Shown: positions 45,901 to 56,168 of the stretch, piece after piece
Numbering within the stretch: position 1 is the stretch's first letter
How the letters are laid out: each line of letters opens with the position of its first letter
Assembly: GCA_947034895.1 (NCBI GenBank)
Contig: OX344765.1
Location: 32,741,001-32,805,000, forward strand
From: Rhytidiadelphus loreus
Taxonomy: Eukaryota > Streptophyta > Bryopsida > Hypnales > Hylocomiaceae
Length of the DNA stretch: 64,000 nucleotides
Direction: 5' to 3'
Made by a program: the position numbers and the translations under genes
The notes under the pieces: model-generated
What the model was told of the DNA's origin: nothing
The model's input: only the letters and a program-made list of their open reading frames with translations
Databases searched by the model: none

Positions 45901-47460
45901 TTTTTGAATCTAACCGTATGAATGTATAAAGAACTTGCTTGTTAGTATGCACATTAATTTTGAGTGCAACATTGCGTAACTGTTGTAAGATTATAACAAG
46001 AGAATAAGAGAAATGTACATTTTTACTTCAAGTGTATTATCCCCCTCCACAACAATTTGATAATTTGCACAAATAAAGTTTTTTGGCATTGGAGGAAAAA
46101 TGAAGAAGTACAAAGAAATTGATTCTATAATTCAAAATGTTGGCTTCTTGTTGATGTTAAAGCACACTCATAAAACATCCTAAAATGGGTTGGGCATTCA
46201 AGGGTTTAGGTTTGGGTATAGGTTCTAGTTTGCGAGGGCTTTGTAGGGTTTGGAGTTCATGATTGTAGGGCTTGAGGATATTGAAGCCTTGTTAGGGACC
46301 ATTTAATAAAATGATCATGTGATATAATTGTAAGCTATGTAGAAAATATTCTATGATCTCACCTACCATGACAACAATGTTCTCTAAGTGACTCTTTCAA
46401 ATACTGATGTAGGGGCGACCGCGGGTGGGGTGACCGCGGGTCCAGAGAAGGGGGAAATTGGGGACTTCCTTCAGCAGTGCTGGGGCGACCTCGAGTGGGG
46501 CGACTTCGTGTGGGGCGACCGCGGGTAGGGCGACTACAGGTCCAGAGAAGGGGGAAATTGGGGACTTCTTTCTGCGGTGCTGGGGCGACCTCGGGTGGGG
46601 CGACTTCGGGTGGGGCGACCGCGGGTCCAGAGAGGAGGGAAAAACTCACGCATTTGAAATTCCCTCTTTTCTGGGACTTGGGCGACCTCGGGTAAGGCGA
46701 CTTCGGGTGGGGCGACTTCGGGTCCAAAACGGGGAGACTAATTTTTGTTGGGCGGCTAATGGTATTTTGAAGCCCCGTAGAATCAAAGAAAAAAATGAAT
46801 AAAGATGGGATGGACAAGGAGTGGTGCATCGAAGGTGATTCCCGATGTGACCAACGAGAAGGTGAAGTAGTGGAAGGGATTCTCAGACAAGGGTCGACTT
46901 CTTCGAATTCAAGTGGAGTCTGGGAGGTCTACGGTTCGATTCCCAACCCGGTGTACATGATGTACGAGGTTCTGGTTTGGGCTTATGGGTTCGGTCAAGG
47001 ACCTGTTCGACCTCCGCAGTGAGATAGAAAACATCTCACTGCGGAGGTCGAGGAGGTCTTTGGTCAAACCTTCGAAGCACGACACCTGGCCTAGACCGAG
47101 GTCTTTACGGGAATTTTTGAAACTTTAAAGTAACTAATTTGTAATGATATACAGTATTTTAGAATTCACTTGTGCTAAATCATTATTTAATTAGAATTGT
47201 TCGTCATTATGGACAATGACGAAGATGTACTTGCGAATGAAATTTGATTTTAGAAGAGGGGTGTTTGCATAATCTATTTAGAGTCAAAAGATAAGTTTAG
47301 CTTAACAATTAGAATGCATTACTAATGACCCCCTAAGTGCCTATGCCTTTCCAACTGTATTTTTCCTTTATGAAAAGAGCATGGACTTATAGTTATTTCC
47401 ATTGAAGCAAGTTTTATGAAACAAGAACCTAACCATAGGAATGTTTAATTAGCTTGTGTA
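45901..47460 (-). repeat. Complex repeat R, copy 4 (inverted)
   Basis: Same as copy 3: array at 46411-46715, B-box GGTTCGATTCC at 46933-46943, hairpin at 46996-47062 with a GC-rich stem pairing 27 of 30 positions. It is close to copy 3 in sequence and lies next to it as a tandem pair, mirroring copies 1 and 2. Confidence 0.75.
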
Positions 47461-48420
47461 TTAGTATGCACGTTTCATGAAGGTGCAATATTGGATAAGA
47501 GTTGTGAGATGATAACCTACCAAATTTACTTTTTCATGGTTGAGTGTATTGCTTATAAAAATAAATTTGGGATTGGAGTTGAAATGAAGAACTACAAATT
47601 ATATTGGCACACTAAAATGTTCTCTTCCAAAACTTAATATCACTTGAAAAAGCTATTAAACTCATTACATGTTGGGAATATTTTTAATTGCGGTGGCCCA
47701 CGATTTTACTACCACCTATTCATTGATACATAAATTGTACTTCCTTTCTCCATTTGTGAGGATGTGAAAGTAAATATAAGGTAGAAGGCTCTAAAATGGA
47801 GTGGGCATTAAAAATGGACTCTATAAGTGGCTTTGAAATGGACAAACTGTAGTTCATAAATTGACCTCCATAATCATTAAATGATTCGAGAAAAAAAAAT
47901 TATCAATTGTAAAAGCCAATTCATTCTCTTTACTTCCCCATTTTTCTTTAGAAGTTGCAAGTGAACGTTTTACGGAAGACCTAGGGGCATAAGTAGGGAC
48001 CTATGACACAAGTCCTTTGGAAATTTACAATTAATTAAAAAATACTTAAAAAAAATGAAATCACTTGTGTTAGATTCTTCTTTTATTTTTCTTTGTCTGA
48101 AAAATGATCTAAAAATATTTTCATTGAAGTAAATACATGAAAAAGGGAGATCAGTCTTGAGATGAGCCATTTGTGAGGGCCAGGGTGAATTGACTCCCTC
48201 ATTGCCCATCCAGGGCTTGCCCTAGAATTTATTATTTGCACTGCTTAATTTTTGGGGGAATTCTGAAATCATATTTGCAATCAGAGGCCCCAAATTACTT
48301 CTAGGAGATGCAAGAATTACTCAAAAGTTGGCAGAATATAGGGGGCTTTTTTTTAAAATCTAAGTTGACGGGGGCAATGAGGGGGTCAATTCTCCCTCTG
48401 CATTTCCTGAGTCTACTACC
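47461..48420. repeat. Repeat block mirroring 37536-38340
   Basis: Reverse-complement partner of the block left of repeat R copy 1, including the AGGGGCATAAGTAGGGACC segment near 47985. No gene seen. Confidence 0.65.
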
Positions 48421-48424
48421 TTTC

Positions 48425-48612
48425 CTTGGACCCGCGGTCGCCCTGAAGCTGCACGCGCCCTTCCAAGACCCGCGGTCGCCCCACCCGCGGTCGCCCTGAA
48501 GCCACACGCGCCCTTCCTGGACCCGCGGTCGCCCCACTTAACGCACTCGCCCCCCTAAACCCTGATCCCGCACGCGCCCAGGGCGACTTCGGGTACAAAT
48601 GCGGTCGCCACG
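48425..48612. repeat. GGCGAC-NNC-GGGT array upstream of cargo gene 3
   Basis: Units reading ACCCGCGGTCGCCC and CACGCGCCCTTCC, then one turned-over unit GGGCGACTTCGGGT, end about 180 bp before the ATG at 48792. Same layout as upstream of cargo gene 1 and the kinase. Confidence 0.83.
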
Positions 48613-48791
48613 GACGCGAGTTGCCACTTTCTTTTCCAGTGTTGTGCATCGGCTTCCATATGCTTTCAAGCGTCTGGATGCGTGTTCGTGCACTGGAATC
48701 TTGTGTCTAGGACACTTTTTGTGTTGTCGTCGATTGTGGAAGACCATACTTTCTGAGCACTTGGAGGATACCAACACATCCTATATTCACC

Positions 48792-50186
48792 ATGGCCCCC
48801 CCCTTTAAGAAGGCAAAGAAGAAAAGAGAGCGCCATAGTCGGAATGTAGCCATCCTTTTGGACGCAACAGCAAGGGCATTTCCAAATTGGCAAAACGTGC
48901 AATCGGATTGGACGTTCAACACTTGCAAGGCCTACGTAGGGTGGTGCCATATCGATAAGCTATTCCCTTACTTCCGGCACGATGTCCATATCAGCCAAAA
49001 CAATGCTAATCTTCACTACTGCAGAGATGATGCATTTGTGCAACGGTGCATCGAAGTTTACCGGACATTATATCAAAAACCAACAGTGAAGGGGAGTCAA
49101 GTTTCATTCGGTATATGCCAAATGGTCTATGCAGAGCTACAATTGCGACGAACTGTGGATTGGAGGACCATTAAGAAAAACCCCAATAGCATAGTTCCCA
49201 CTACCAAAGACATTCCAAGGGCGGATCCATCAAATAATCCGAGGGATGGATTAGGGCCCAAAAAACATTTCAAAGAAGAAGTGTCGGATGAAGACTACGA
49301 TTGGGGCCAATCGTCCACCTCCACCGACTCGGATGAAGAAGACATTGCAGACCCTATGCCCCCAAATGAAGATCCAATACTTGAAGAAAATATGGCAGCG
49401 GTGGTACCTTTTGTTGGAGACTCAGAAGGGGCAGTAGTATTGCATGTCGCGCCTCTTAGATCGTTGGAGCCAATGCACTTCCGTCATCCTGAGGAAGACG
49501 AAGTTCTTCAACATGTATATGCACGCATGCGAGAAATGGAGGAAGACAAGGAGGAGGGCGAGATCGGGTTGCAACGAGATGCTGAACAAGCATTGGTGAT
49601 TTTTGATTTATGTGAAGAACTACCTCTTCAAGAAGCAGGAAGGGAAGTATTATATCTTGAAGACACGAGGAGGCAAGGAAAAGAAGCTTATAAAGTCCAG
49701 TTGAAGGCTATTCTTGGTAGACTGGTAGAAATAGAAATGGAATGTGAAAGGCAGCGTGAACGCATTGGTGGTGACATTGAGGACAACGATGAGCACACCC
49801 TTGAAGTACTAATCATAAGCGGGAAAGTTCGTTTGTCAGTTCAACAAAAGGAAATGGACGAGCTGGAGCAATTTTATTTGAAATTCAATAAAGGCAAAGA
49901 TGGAGGCTCTACCTCAAATTCCACCCCGTTCTTGGATAAACGAATGGCCAAAATAATGGAAGAGTGTTTGGCAGAAGAAAACCGATTGAATACCGAAAGG
50001 AAAGCTGTGGAAGAGGCGCAGTCAAGGTTGAATGACCTAAAAGAAACCACGATTGTAGGCCCCATTGACCTTCCAATGGCTTTGGATGCATTATTAGTAG
50101 ATGAAGAGCATTGTGTGCTGACATCAGAGGTAGCTTCCTTGAAGCAGAAGTTAGTTTCTTTGAAGAAGCTTGAACACCAGTTTTAG
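48792..50186 (+). CDS. Cargo gene 3: new-family protein with coiled coil
   Basis: The ATG at 48792 (context CACCATGG, as in cargo gene 1) gives 464 residues. A very basic head (KKAKKKRERH) is followed by the shared domain: YVGWCHIDKLFP near residue 50, VQRCIEVYRTLY near 90, MVYAELQLRR near 110 and VDW near 121. Acidic linkers and long coiled coil (about 230-460) follow. The frame stops at TAG 50184-50186, then stays open for 60 more codons of protein-like, charged sequence to TGA 50367-50369. As in cargo gene 1, the TAG could be a mutated CAG or a readthrough site. No RING follows. It mirrors cargo gene 2 about the kinase. Confidence 0.82.
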   Translation: MAPPFKKAKKKRERHSRNVAILLDATARAFPNWQNVQSDWTFNTCKAYVGWCHIDKLFPYFRHDVHISQNNANLHYCRDDAFVQRCIEVYRTLYQKPTVKGSQVSFGICQMVYAELQLRRTVDWRTIKKNPNSIVPTTKDIPRADPSNNPRDGLGPKKHFKEEVSDEDYDWGQSSTSTDSDEEDIADPMPPNEDPILEENMAAVVPFVGDSEGAVVLHVAPLRSLEPMHFRHPEEDEVLQHVYARMREMEEDKEEGEIGLQRDAEQALVIFDLCEELPLQEAGREVLYLEDTRRQGKEAYKVQLKAILGRLVEIEMECERQRERIGGDIEDNDEHTLEVLIISGKVRLSVQQKEMDELEQFYLKFNKGKDGGSTSNSTPFLDKRMAKIMEECLAEENRLNTERKAVEEAQSRLNDLKETTIVGPIDLPMALDALLVDEEHCVLTSEVASLKQKLVSLKKLEHQF

Positions 50187-50369
50187 AAGCACATAGATTT
50201 CCGGACTGCACACATTGGTTATGCGAGAACATTCAAGAATTTTTGGATCAAAAACAAGATGTGGAACCATGACTTACCCCTTTTGAAGAGTGCTTATAGA
50301 ATTGCGGCCCATGAGTTTGAAGTCATGAAGAAGAAAAGGGAAGAGGAGGCCAATATGGATGTTGCATGA
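50187..50369 (+). other. In-frame extension of cargo gene 3 past its TAG
   Basis: Sixty codons continue without a stop, with aromatic- and Lys-rich composition (for example FKNFWIKNKMW), to a TGA at 50367-50369. Coding by readthrough, or before a nonsense mutation, is inferred from composition only. Confidence 0.5.
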
Positions 50370-51540
50370 TTTTGGGCTAGAGGTAGTCTTCTAGTAAATA
50401 ATAGACTAATAGGTAGTTGTTTTTCTAAACTTGTGTGTATCGGAAGGGTTGCTTTGACCTTTAGAACCACCTCATGTTGTACAATGGGGTCCATGTTTTG
50501 TTTCTTCAATAAAGATATATAAATATTCCTATATGAATTAGCCTTTATGTGTTTTGAAGATCTAATTCTTGATGATTAGACACATGTCAAATACATTTAT
50601 TGCATGTGTTGTAGGTCAGTTTTCTGTGTAGACTTTTGTGCTTTCATTTACACAAAATACCAACAATGTAATAATACCATTGTCTTTTTAAGAAATTCAT
50701 ACCGAACATCCAAACAATTATTTATATTTGAACAACTTCATACAATTTCTAGTTTGCCATGTACATCAATTGCAAGATCTTCCTACGATGTGAAAATAAA
50801 TAAAGTTTACTATAGATTTGAAGATATTCCTAAATCCTAAACCCGTAAGGACTGAAATAGTTTGTTTTGGCATCATAGTGATATTTAGAAGGGAAACATG
50901 AATAGAATTTGTAGTATCTCCTTTGGCACAACATTTTTTAAAGGATTAAATTTGAAGCCTACCAAATTTTAGAAGTTCTCACTACGTGGTTCAAATGTTT
51001 TTGTATGATAAGTAGTTTTCAATACTTAGCATTCAGTTGGTCCCCCGAAAAATTAATGATATTCTTCACAAATGACAAGGCATTTCCAATAACAAAATTG
51101 ATATTGAAATTGGTTCTTAATTTCTTATGATTTATATCTATGTGAAAAACTTTGAATCATTTCATTTTGATTGCTTGCCAAACAATATTGTTCATAACTT
51201 TCACATTACTAATCGAAATGGAATGAATCAAAGCTACACATGTAGACAAAAATATGACCTTTAAGAAGAAAAAAATTAAAAAATTAATTTCAAATTATTG
51301 TAGATTTCTTTTTCTGCCTTGAGACGTTCCTTACAAATTATGTTAAAAATGCCATAACTTTTGTTCCCGGAATCCTAGGTACCAATTGCAACAAAATTTA
51401 TATTCCCATGAAGGTAATAAGCTCTTGTATATTATGAGATAGTTTCCAAAAAATTCATTAAAAATTGAGATCATAGGAACCTGCCCAAAATCCATATTGT
51501 TCCTTGAGGGGACAATGGTCCTTTAGGGGTTAAGTTAATC
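50370..51540. repeat. AT-rich block, inverted partner of 34010-35300
   Basis: Segments pair in reverse complement with the left block (see 33460-35417). A short frame at 50604-50840 is not convincing. No gene seen. Confidence 0.62.
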
Positions 51541-51544
51541 TTTA

Positions 51545-51832
51545 TGCACATGAAGTCGCCCTTCTTTCCCCCAAGGTCGCCCATGGCACTCGAAGTCTCC
51601 CATGAAACCCGAAGTCGCCCATGTGGGACCCGAAGTCGCCCATCTGAGACCCGAAGTCGCCCATCCGGGACCCGAAGTCGCCCTCCCTGGACCCGCGTTC
51701 GCCCTATTTCGAACCAGAAGTCGCCTGCCGGAACCCGCGTTCGCACCATGTGACCCGAAGTCGACTACTGCAAAGGTGCGCGCCTCCATATGCCTGGAGG
51801 TGGACCAGCGGTCGGGTAGGGCGACCTCGGGT
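51545..51832. repeat. GGCGAC-NNC-GGGT array upstream of the transposase
   Basis: About nine units of ACCCGAAGTCGCCC with 6-10-bp spacers, then one turned-over GGGCGACCTCGGGT at about 51819-51832. It ends about 295 bp before the transposase ATG. This makes the array a shared feature of the transposase and cargo promoters. Confidence 0.85.
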
Positions 51833-52126
51833 GTAATAGAGTTTGGTAGCGGCGCCCTAAAACCATCCTTGGAGCGTGTGGAGGGAAGACCGAAAGCACT
51901 ATAAATGTAGAGGAACAACATTGGATTTCCATTGCTCTGTTGATGAACATATGGCTTGGATCTTCTCAAGAGGCTTCATGCAATGTTATATTCTTCAGAG
52001 GGCAACAACCTTGCTTTGAGTGGTTAGAAAACTACTCGAAGCGGTGGCTTTGTCATAATTTTTTTTTCCGAAGCACTTGGGTACATATACGTTTCGATTT
52101 GGAATAACGCATATCAGATAAACAAT

Positions 52127-55117
52127 ATGGAAAACCGAGGAGCGGGGAGGAGGACGAACATAAATGATACTCGAAGAGCCACAAAGGAGTGGGATCCCTG
52201 GTTGGTTATTGAAACAAACCCCGCTCGTTCCGCAAATACGAGGACTTGTATTTTTTGTGGTTGGAACAAAGTTTTCGTGCGGAAGCGGGCATTTGGTCAC
52301 TTTGGTTACCCCCGTACATCAACAATGGAACGTTGTAAACGTATTCCATCCGTAGTCCTTGAATTATTCAGAAACTGTGAAGGGATTGTACCAAAAGAAA
52401 TGAGTTTGGAGGAGATGCATGGAGTAGATCTTGAGGTTGATGTTGTTGCTGAGTCCGTTGCAGGGTATACTGTGGATGCATCAGTGGAAGGGTCTGTGGA
52501 CCCAAGCGACAGGACAGAAGCACCTAATGCACCGCCTCGTAATCCAGATTCAACGAATTCTACTCCTGTGACGGTGAGAAGGATGCGCTCAACCTCGATT
52601 TCTCGTCAACAAAGCATGGATGAATCATTCCGGGTCAATGAAAGACAAAACTTGGACAGACTATGGGCTTCTTTCTTTTATGAGGCTAACATTGCATTCA
52701 ATGTGGTGCGGCACCCAGCCTTTGTGAATGCTGTGAAAGCAACTTCGACATGTGGATTTCCATATTCCCCGCCATCGTACAATGCGGTGCGCACTAAACT
52801 ACTTGATGTGAAGAAGGAGGCTGTTACGAAAATGGTCAGTAGTCGAACAAAGAGTTCTATTACCCAATATGGAGCCACTATCTGTTCAGATGGATGGTCA
52901 GATACGAATCACCGTCCCTTGTTGAATATGATGCTCGTTTGCCCTGCGGGTGATGTCTTCCTGGGATCGGTTGACACCACAGGAGAGAGGAAAGACATGG
53001 CGTATACGGTGAATACAATGGCTACCTACATAGAGCAGGTGGGACCAGGAAATATTGTCCAATTGTGTACAGACAATGCTTCCGTAATGACAGGGTCAAT
53101 GCGCGAGTTGCAAGCAAGGTATCCCCACATGTATATGCAAGGATGTGCCGCACATATATTGGACTTACTTTTGGAAGACTGGGGAAAGGAAAAAAGGATC
53201 AAAGATCTAGTGGATAAGGCCAGGGCAATTGTGAAGTTTATAAAGAAATACCACTTGACTTTGGGTCTTTTCCATAAGTACTCGCCGAAGAAGTCATTGA
53301 GACTTCCCACGGCCACACGCTTCGCAGTGCATTTTCTCATGATAGACCGTTTGGTAGAGTGCAAACAAGCGCTTCAATTCGTGGTGGGGGACGAGACGTA
53401 TATGCCATTTGAGAATAGTTTGGTCAGCAGAACAAACGGACTCATTACAAGAGAGTGGGCCCGTAAAGCGCGAGAGGACATAGTTTCGGAAGTGTTTTGG
53501 GTGGAATGCGGTAATTTCCAGCACATGGTTCTTCCAGTGATTCTTGCTCTACGCCAGTTCGATGGCAAAATACCGGCGATGCCGAAAGCTTGGATAATAA
53601 TGAGTAGCCTTCGTCAGCACGTGTGCACTTTAAAGGAGGCTCCGTTCTTTCTTGATGAGCAGACCGCGACGAAGTTCCTAAAACAATTTGATGCTCGTTG
53701 GAAGTTGATGCGCACGGACCTCCATTATGCAAGGGCATTGTTGAACTCGTATTTGACAGATGTGGAAGAGCTTCATAACAATGGAGAGGCAAAGCGGGCA
53801 TTGAATCGAGTCATCAGAAAATTGAGCGGACCATTGAATGTGGATGAAGATGAAGCAATTGCTGAGTTGACGGAATTTGAAGAGAAGTCGGGTCCCTTTG
53901 ATCCATTACAAGAGGCTCCAGATGTTACTCGATGTAACTTGTTGCCTCATCAATGGTGGAATTGTGTGGGTGGGAACGCTCTTCCAAAAATAGCAAGGAG
54001 AGTTTTGTCTCTAACATGCTCAACATCATCTTGTGAAAGAAACTGGAGCATGTATTCGTTTGTACACGATAAAGTGCGTAATCGCCTAGCCACAAAGAAG
54101 GCTGAGATGTTGGTGTATATCTACACCAACAGCAAATTGGAACGTGAAAAACAAGGACACAATCCAGCACTATTCTACGAAAAGTACCTTGTAGATGGAG
54201 ATACAGATGAAGAGAATGAGGAACCATATTCTTCGGGGGACGAAGATGAAGTTAGGTTTAGAGATTTGAGAGAAGAACAGAGACGTGTGGTAGTAGAAGA
54301 ATGCCACCGTGGAAATAGGTGGGCTGGTATGGTGCCCCGTGTAGGTAGTCCTCCACGAGGACGATACCACAACACTTTCGTGGGTGATGATGATGGATTG
54401 AGCTCTCCAGAGGCGTCGCACCACCGCAAAGACGAAGCCCCTCATGTGTCGGCTTGGGATGCATTTCCGGTAATCAATGCAGACCCAACGAGGAAAAGAA
54501 CTCCTGATGACAACAATGACGGTGCAGATATTCCAGTGGCAGATGAAGTGGAGCTTGTAAGGTCTCCAATTGCCACATGTCTGCCGCCTAGTATGCCAAT
54601 GAACCTTCGAAGTGGTGCACGAGTTAATGTACAGGGTGAAAGGCAAGAAGAGGTGTCGCATATTGAAGAGGTACCTGCAGTTCGTCCAAGTTTAGCACCG
54701 ACCAACAACACTGCAACAGAAACTAGGGTGTACGATTCAGATGCGCCATTGCAAGTGGTATTCAACGAGACCCGTACCCGTGGGTCCAATCGCCCTGCAA
54801 GTGTAGACATTGCCACAACATCGAGGATACTACCAACTCCTCTAACAAGGTCACCGATACATAATGATCTACGACAAATCGTTGATGAAGGAGTGCATGG
54901 CTCAGCTCCACAACCTACTCCGGCCTCGTTGATGTCAGGCCCTGGAGAATCATCCATCCATTTGTCATTGGAGAACGAAATTCCACTTGTAATCCTTGGC
55001 CATCAAGCGCAGCAGCGAGAGCAGAGCGTCAACATGTTGGGCAGCAGGTGCTTGAGCGACCGACAGGCCCTATTATCAATGGAACCACTGATGCATCGAG
55101 GCCGACAAAGCGATTAG
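52127..55117 (+). CDS. hAT-superfamily transposase of the giant element
   Basis: The ATG at 52127 gives 996 residues. A BED-type zinc finger begins near residue 40 (C-x2-C at CIFCGW, later H and C). The RNase H-like core has D255 (CSDGWSD), D316 (LCTDNAS) and E637 (CERNWS), the three catalytic acids expected of hAT transposases. The C-terminal hAT dimerisation region lies around residues 610-665 (LPKIARRVLSL to KKAEML). After about residue 700 it is acidic and disordered. The enzyme would cut at the CAGGG ends and leave 8-bp duplications, as seen at both ends of this element. The core frame is intact. Near 54950-55040 the frame appears to shift, so the last residues before TAG 55115 are probably out of frame. 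Confidence 0.92.
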   Translation: MENRGAGRRTNINDTRRATKEWDPWLVIETNPARSANTRTCIFCGWNKVFVRKRAFGHFGYPRTSTMERCKRIPSVVLELFRNCEGIVPKEMSLEEMHGVDLEVDVVAESVAGYTVDASVEGSVDPSDRTEAPNAPPRNPDSTNSTPVTVRRMRSTSISRQQSMDESFRVNERQNLDRLWASFFYEANIAFNVVRHPAFVNAVKATSTCGFPYSPPSYNAVRTKLLDVKKEAVTKMVSSRTKSSITQYGATICSDGWSDTNHRPLLNMMLVCPAGDVFLGSVDTTGERKDMAYTVNTMATYIEQVGPGNIVQLCTDNASVMTGSMRELQARYPHMYMQGCAAHILDLLLEDWGKEKRIKDLVDKARAIVKFIKKYHLTLGLFHKYSPKKSLRLPTATRFAVHFLMIDRLVECKQALQFVVGDETYMPFENSLVSRTNGLITREWARKAREDIVSEVFWVECGNFQHMVLPVILALRQFDGKIPAMPKAWIIMSSLRQHVCTLKEAPFFLDEQTATKFLKQFDARWKLMRTDLHYARALLNSYLTDVEELHNNGEAKRALNRVIRKLSGPLNVDEDEAIAELTEFEEKSGPFDPLQEAPDVTRCNLLPHQWWNCVGGNALPKIARRVLSLTCSTSSCERNWSMYSFVHDKVRNRLATKKAEMLVYIYTNSKLEREKQGHNPALFYEKYLVDGDTDEENEEPYSSGDEDEVRFRDLREEQRRVVVEECHRGNRWAGMVPRVGSPPRGRYHNTFVGDDDGLSSPEASHHRKDEAPHVSAWDAFPVINADPTRKRTPDDNNDGADIPVADEVELVRSPIATCLPPSMPMNLRSGARVNVQGERQEEVSHIEEVPAVRPSLAPTNNTATETRVYDSDAPLQVVFNETRTRGSNRPASVDIATTSRILPTPLTRSPIHNDLRQIVDEGVHGSAPQPTPASLMSGPGESSIHLSLENEIPLVILGHQAQQREQSVNMLGSRCLSDRQALLSMEPLMHRGRQSD

Positions 55118-55320
55118 TGCTAGCCGAAGTTGTTGGTGGTTTAGAAACGCAAGTGCAAAATTTGAACTCTGAGGTGGAACGTGAGGTGATCCTTCAACCT
55201 ACAAGCAGAGAGGATGATGAAAACGAGGTCTCAGGAGCTAGTGACAGTAGTGGGCCACATGAAGACACCGACCCCAATGCAGATGAAGCGGAAAGCGATT
55301 CTACCTTCACAATGTAATGT
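55048..55320 (+). CDS. Frameshifted C-terminal tail of the transposase
   Basis: One base out of phase with the main frame, this stretch encodes a Glu/Asp-rich tail with a short coiled-coil-like segment (ETQVQNLNSEVEREV), ending at TAA 55315-55317. Its composition continues that of the transposase tail, whereas the main frame here turns into unlikely sequence. A one-base indel, a programmed shift or an assembly error near 54950-55040 could explain it. Confidence 0.5.
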
Positions 55321-55845
55321 GTTGCATTATAGATGTGGAGGCCTTCAAATAGTACTATAAGGATTTAACATCAATGCCTTGTAGTGAAGATTTGTTGCCA
55401 AAGCTTGTAATGAAATAGGTAGATTTTGAATTTTGTGTAGTCCATCACTTGGCTTCACAAAGTCAGGAAGATTGTAAAAGGTACTTTGGTGTTGACGATG
55501 ATGATTAATGAAGGTATTCGTATTTTTTGCAAATAAGTGTGCAATTTCAAACAGGAGTGGTCTTGGTACTCAATTGTGAAGATCATCCCTATGTATGTAC
55601 GCAGTTCCATTTAAATTAATATGATTATTGTCCAAGGTTTTTATTATTATTATTATGTTTTAGACTTATGAATTGATTGTCCCATGATATATCATTATAT
55701 AATGCATGTTCATTTGCTTTGGTACGTACCGAGCATATAATTCAATGCTTATATATTGCCGATTTGCCGTGGAATGTGTTGGTTGAAGAATAAATATTGG
55801 AAAAAAAATGTTGTGGAGGCCCCAGACTTGTAGCCCATGAAGTAG
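55321..55845. other. Non-coding 3' region of the transposase gene
   Basis: About 520 bp of AT-rich sequence with no gene seen; presumably the 3' end of the transcript. Confidence 0.6.
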
Positions 55846-55995
55846 GACCCGCGGTCGCCCTGGATTCGGACCCGCAGTCGCCCAGGATTTTGGACCTGAG
55901 GTCGCCCTACCCGTGGTCGCCCCCCTACCCGCGGTCGCCCCTACCCATGGTCGCCCCCCTACCCGCGGTTGCCCCTACCTGTGGTCGCCCCTCAG
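55846..55995. repeat. GGCGAC-NNC-GGGT array at the right end
   Basis: About eight units of ACCCGCGGTCGCCC or close variants in inverted orientation to the left-end array at 28343. Subterminal position on both ends supports a role in transposase binding (inferred). Confidence 0.83.
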
Positions 55996-56168
55996 GAAGC
56001 ACGCCACGTCACAGCCACGTAGGACAGTCCGTTTTACCAAGGGGTAAAAAAATTTGAAATCCAAAATCCGTACACGACAACAAAAACCGCCCTTACTCGA
56101 CAACTCGACAATTCGACATGCGACATGCGACGTCTATTAGACACAAAAACTCGAAATTCTGTCAGACA

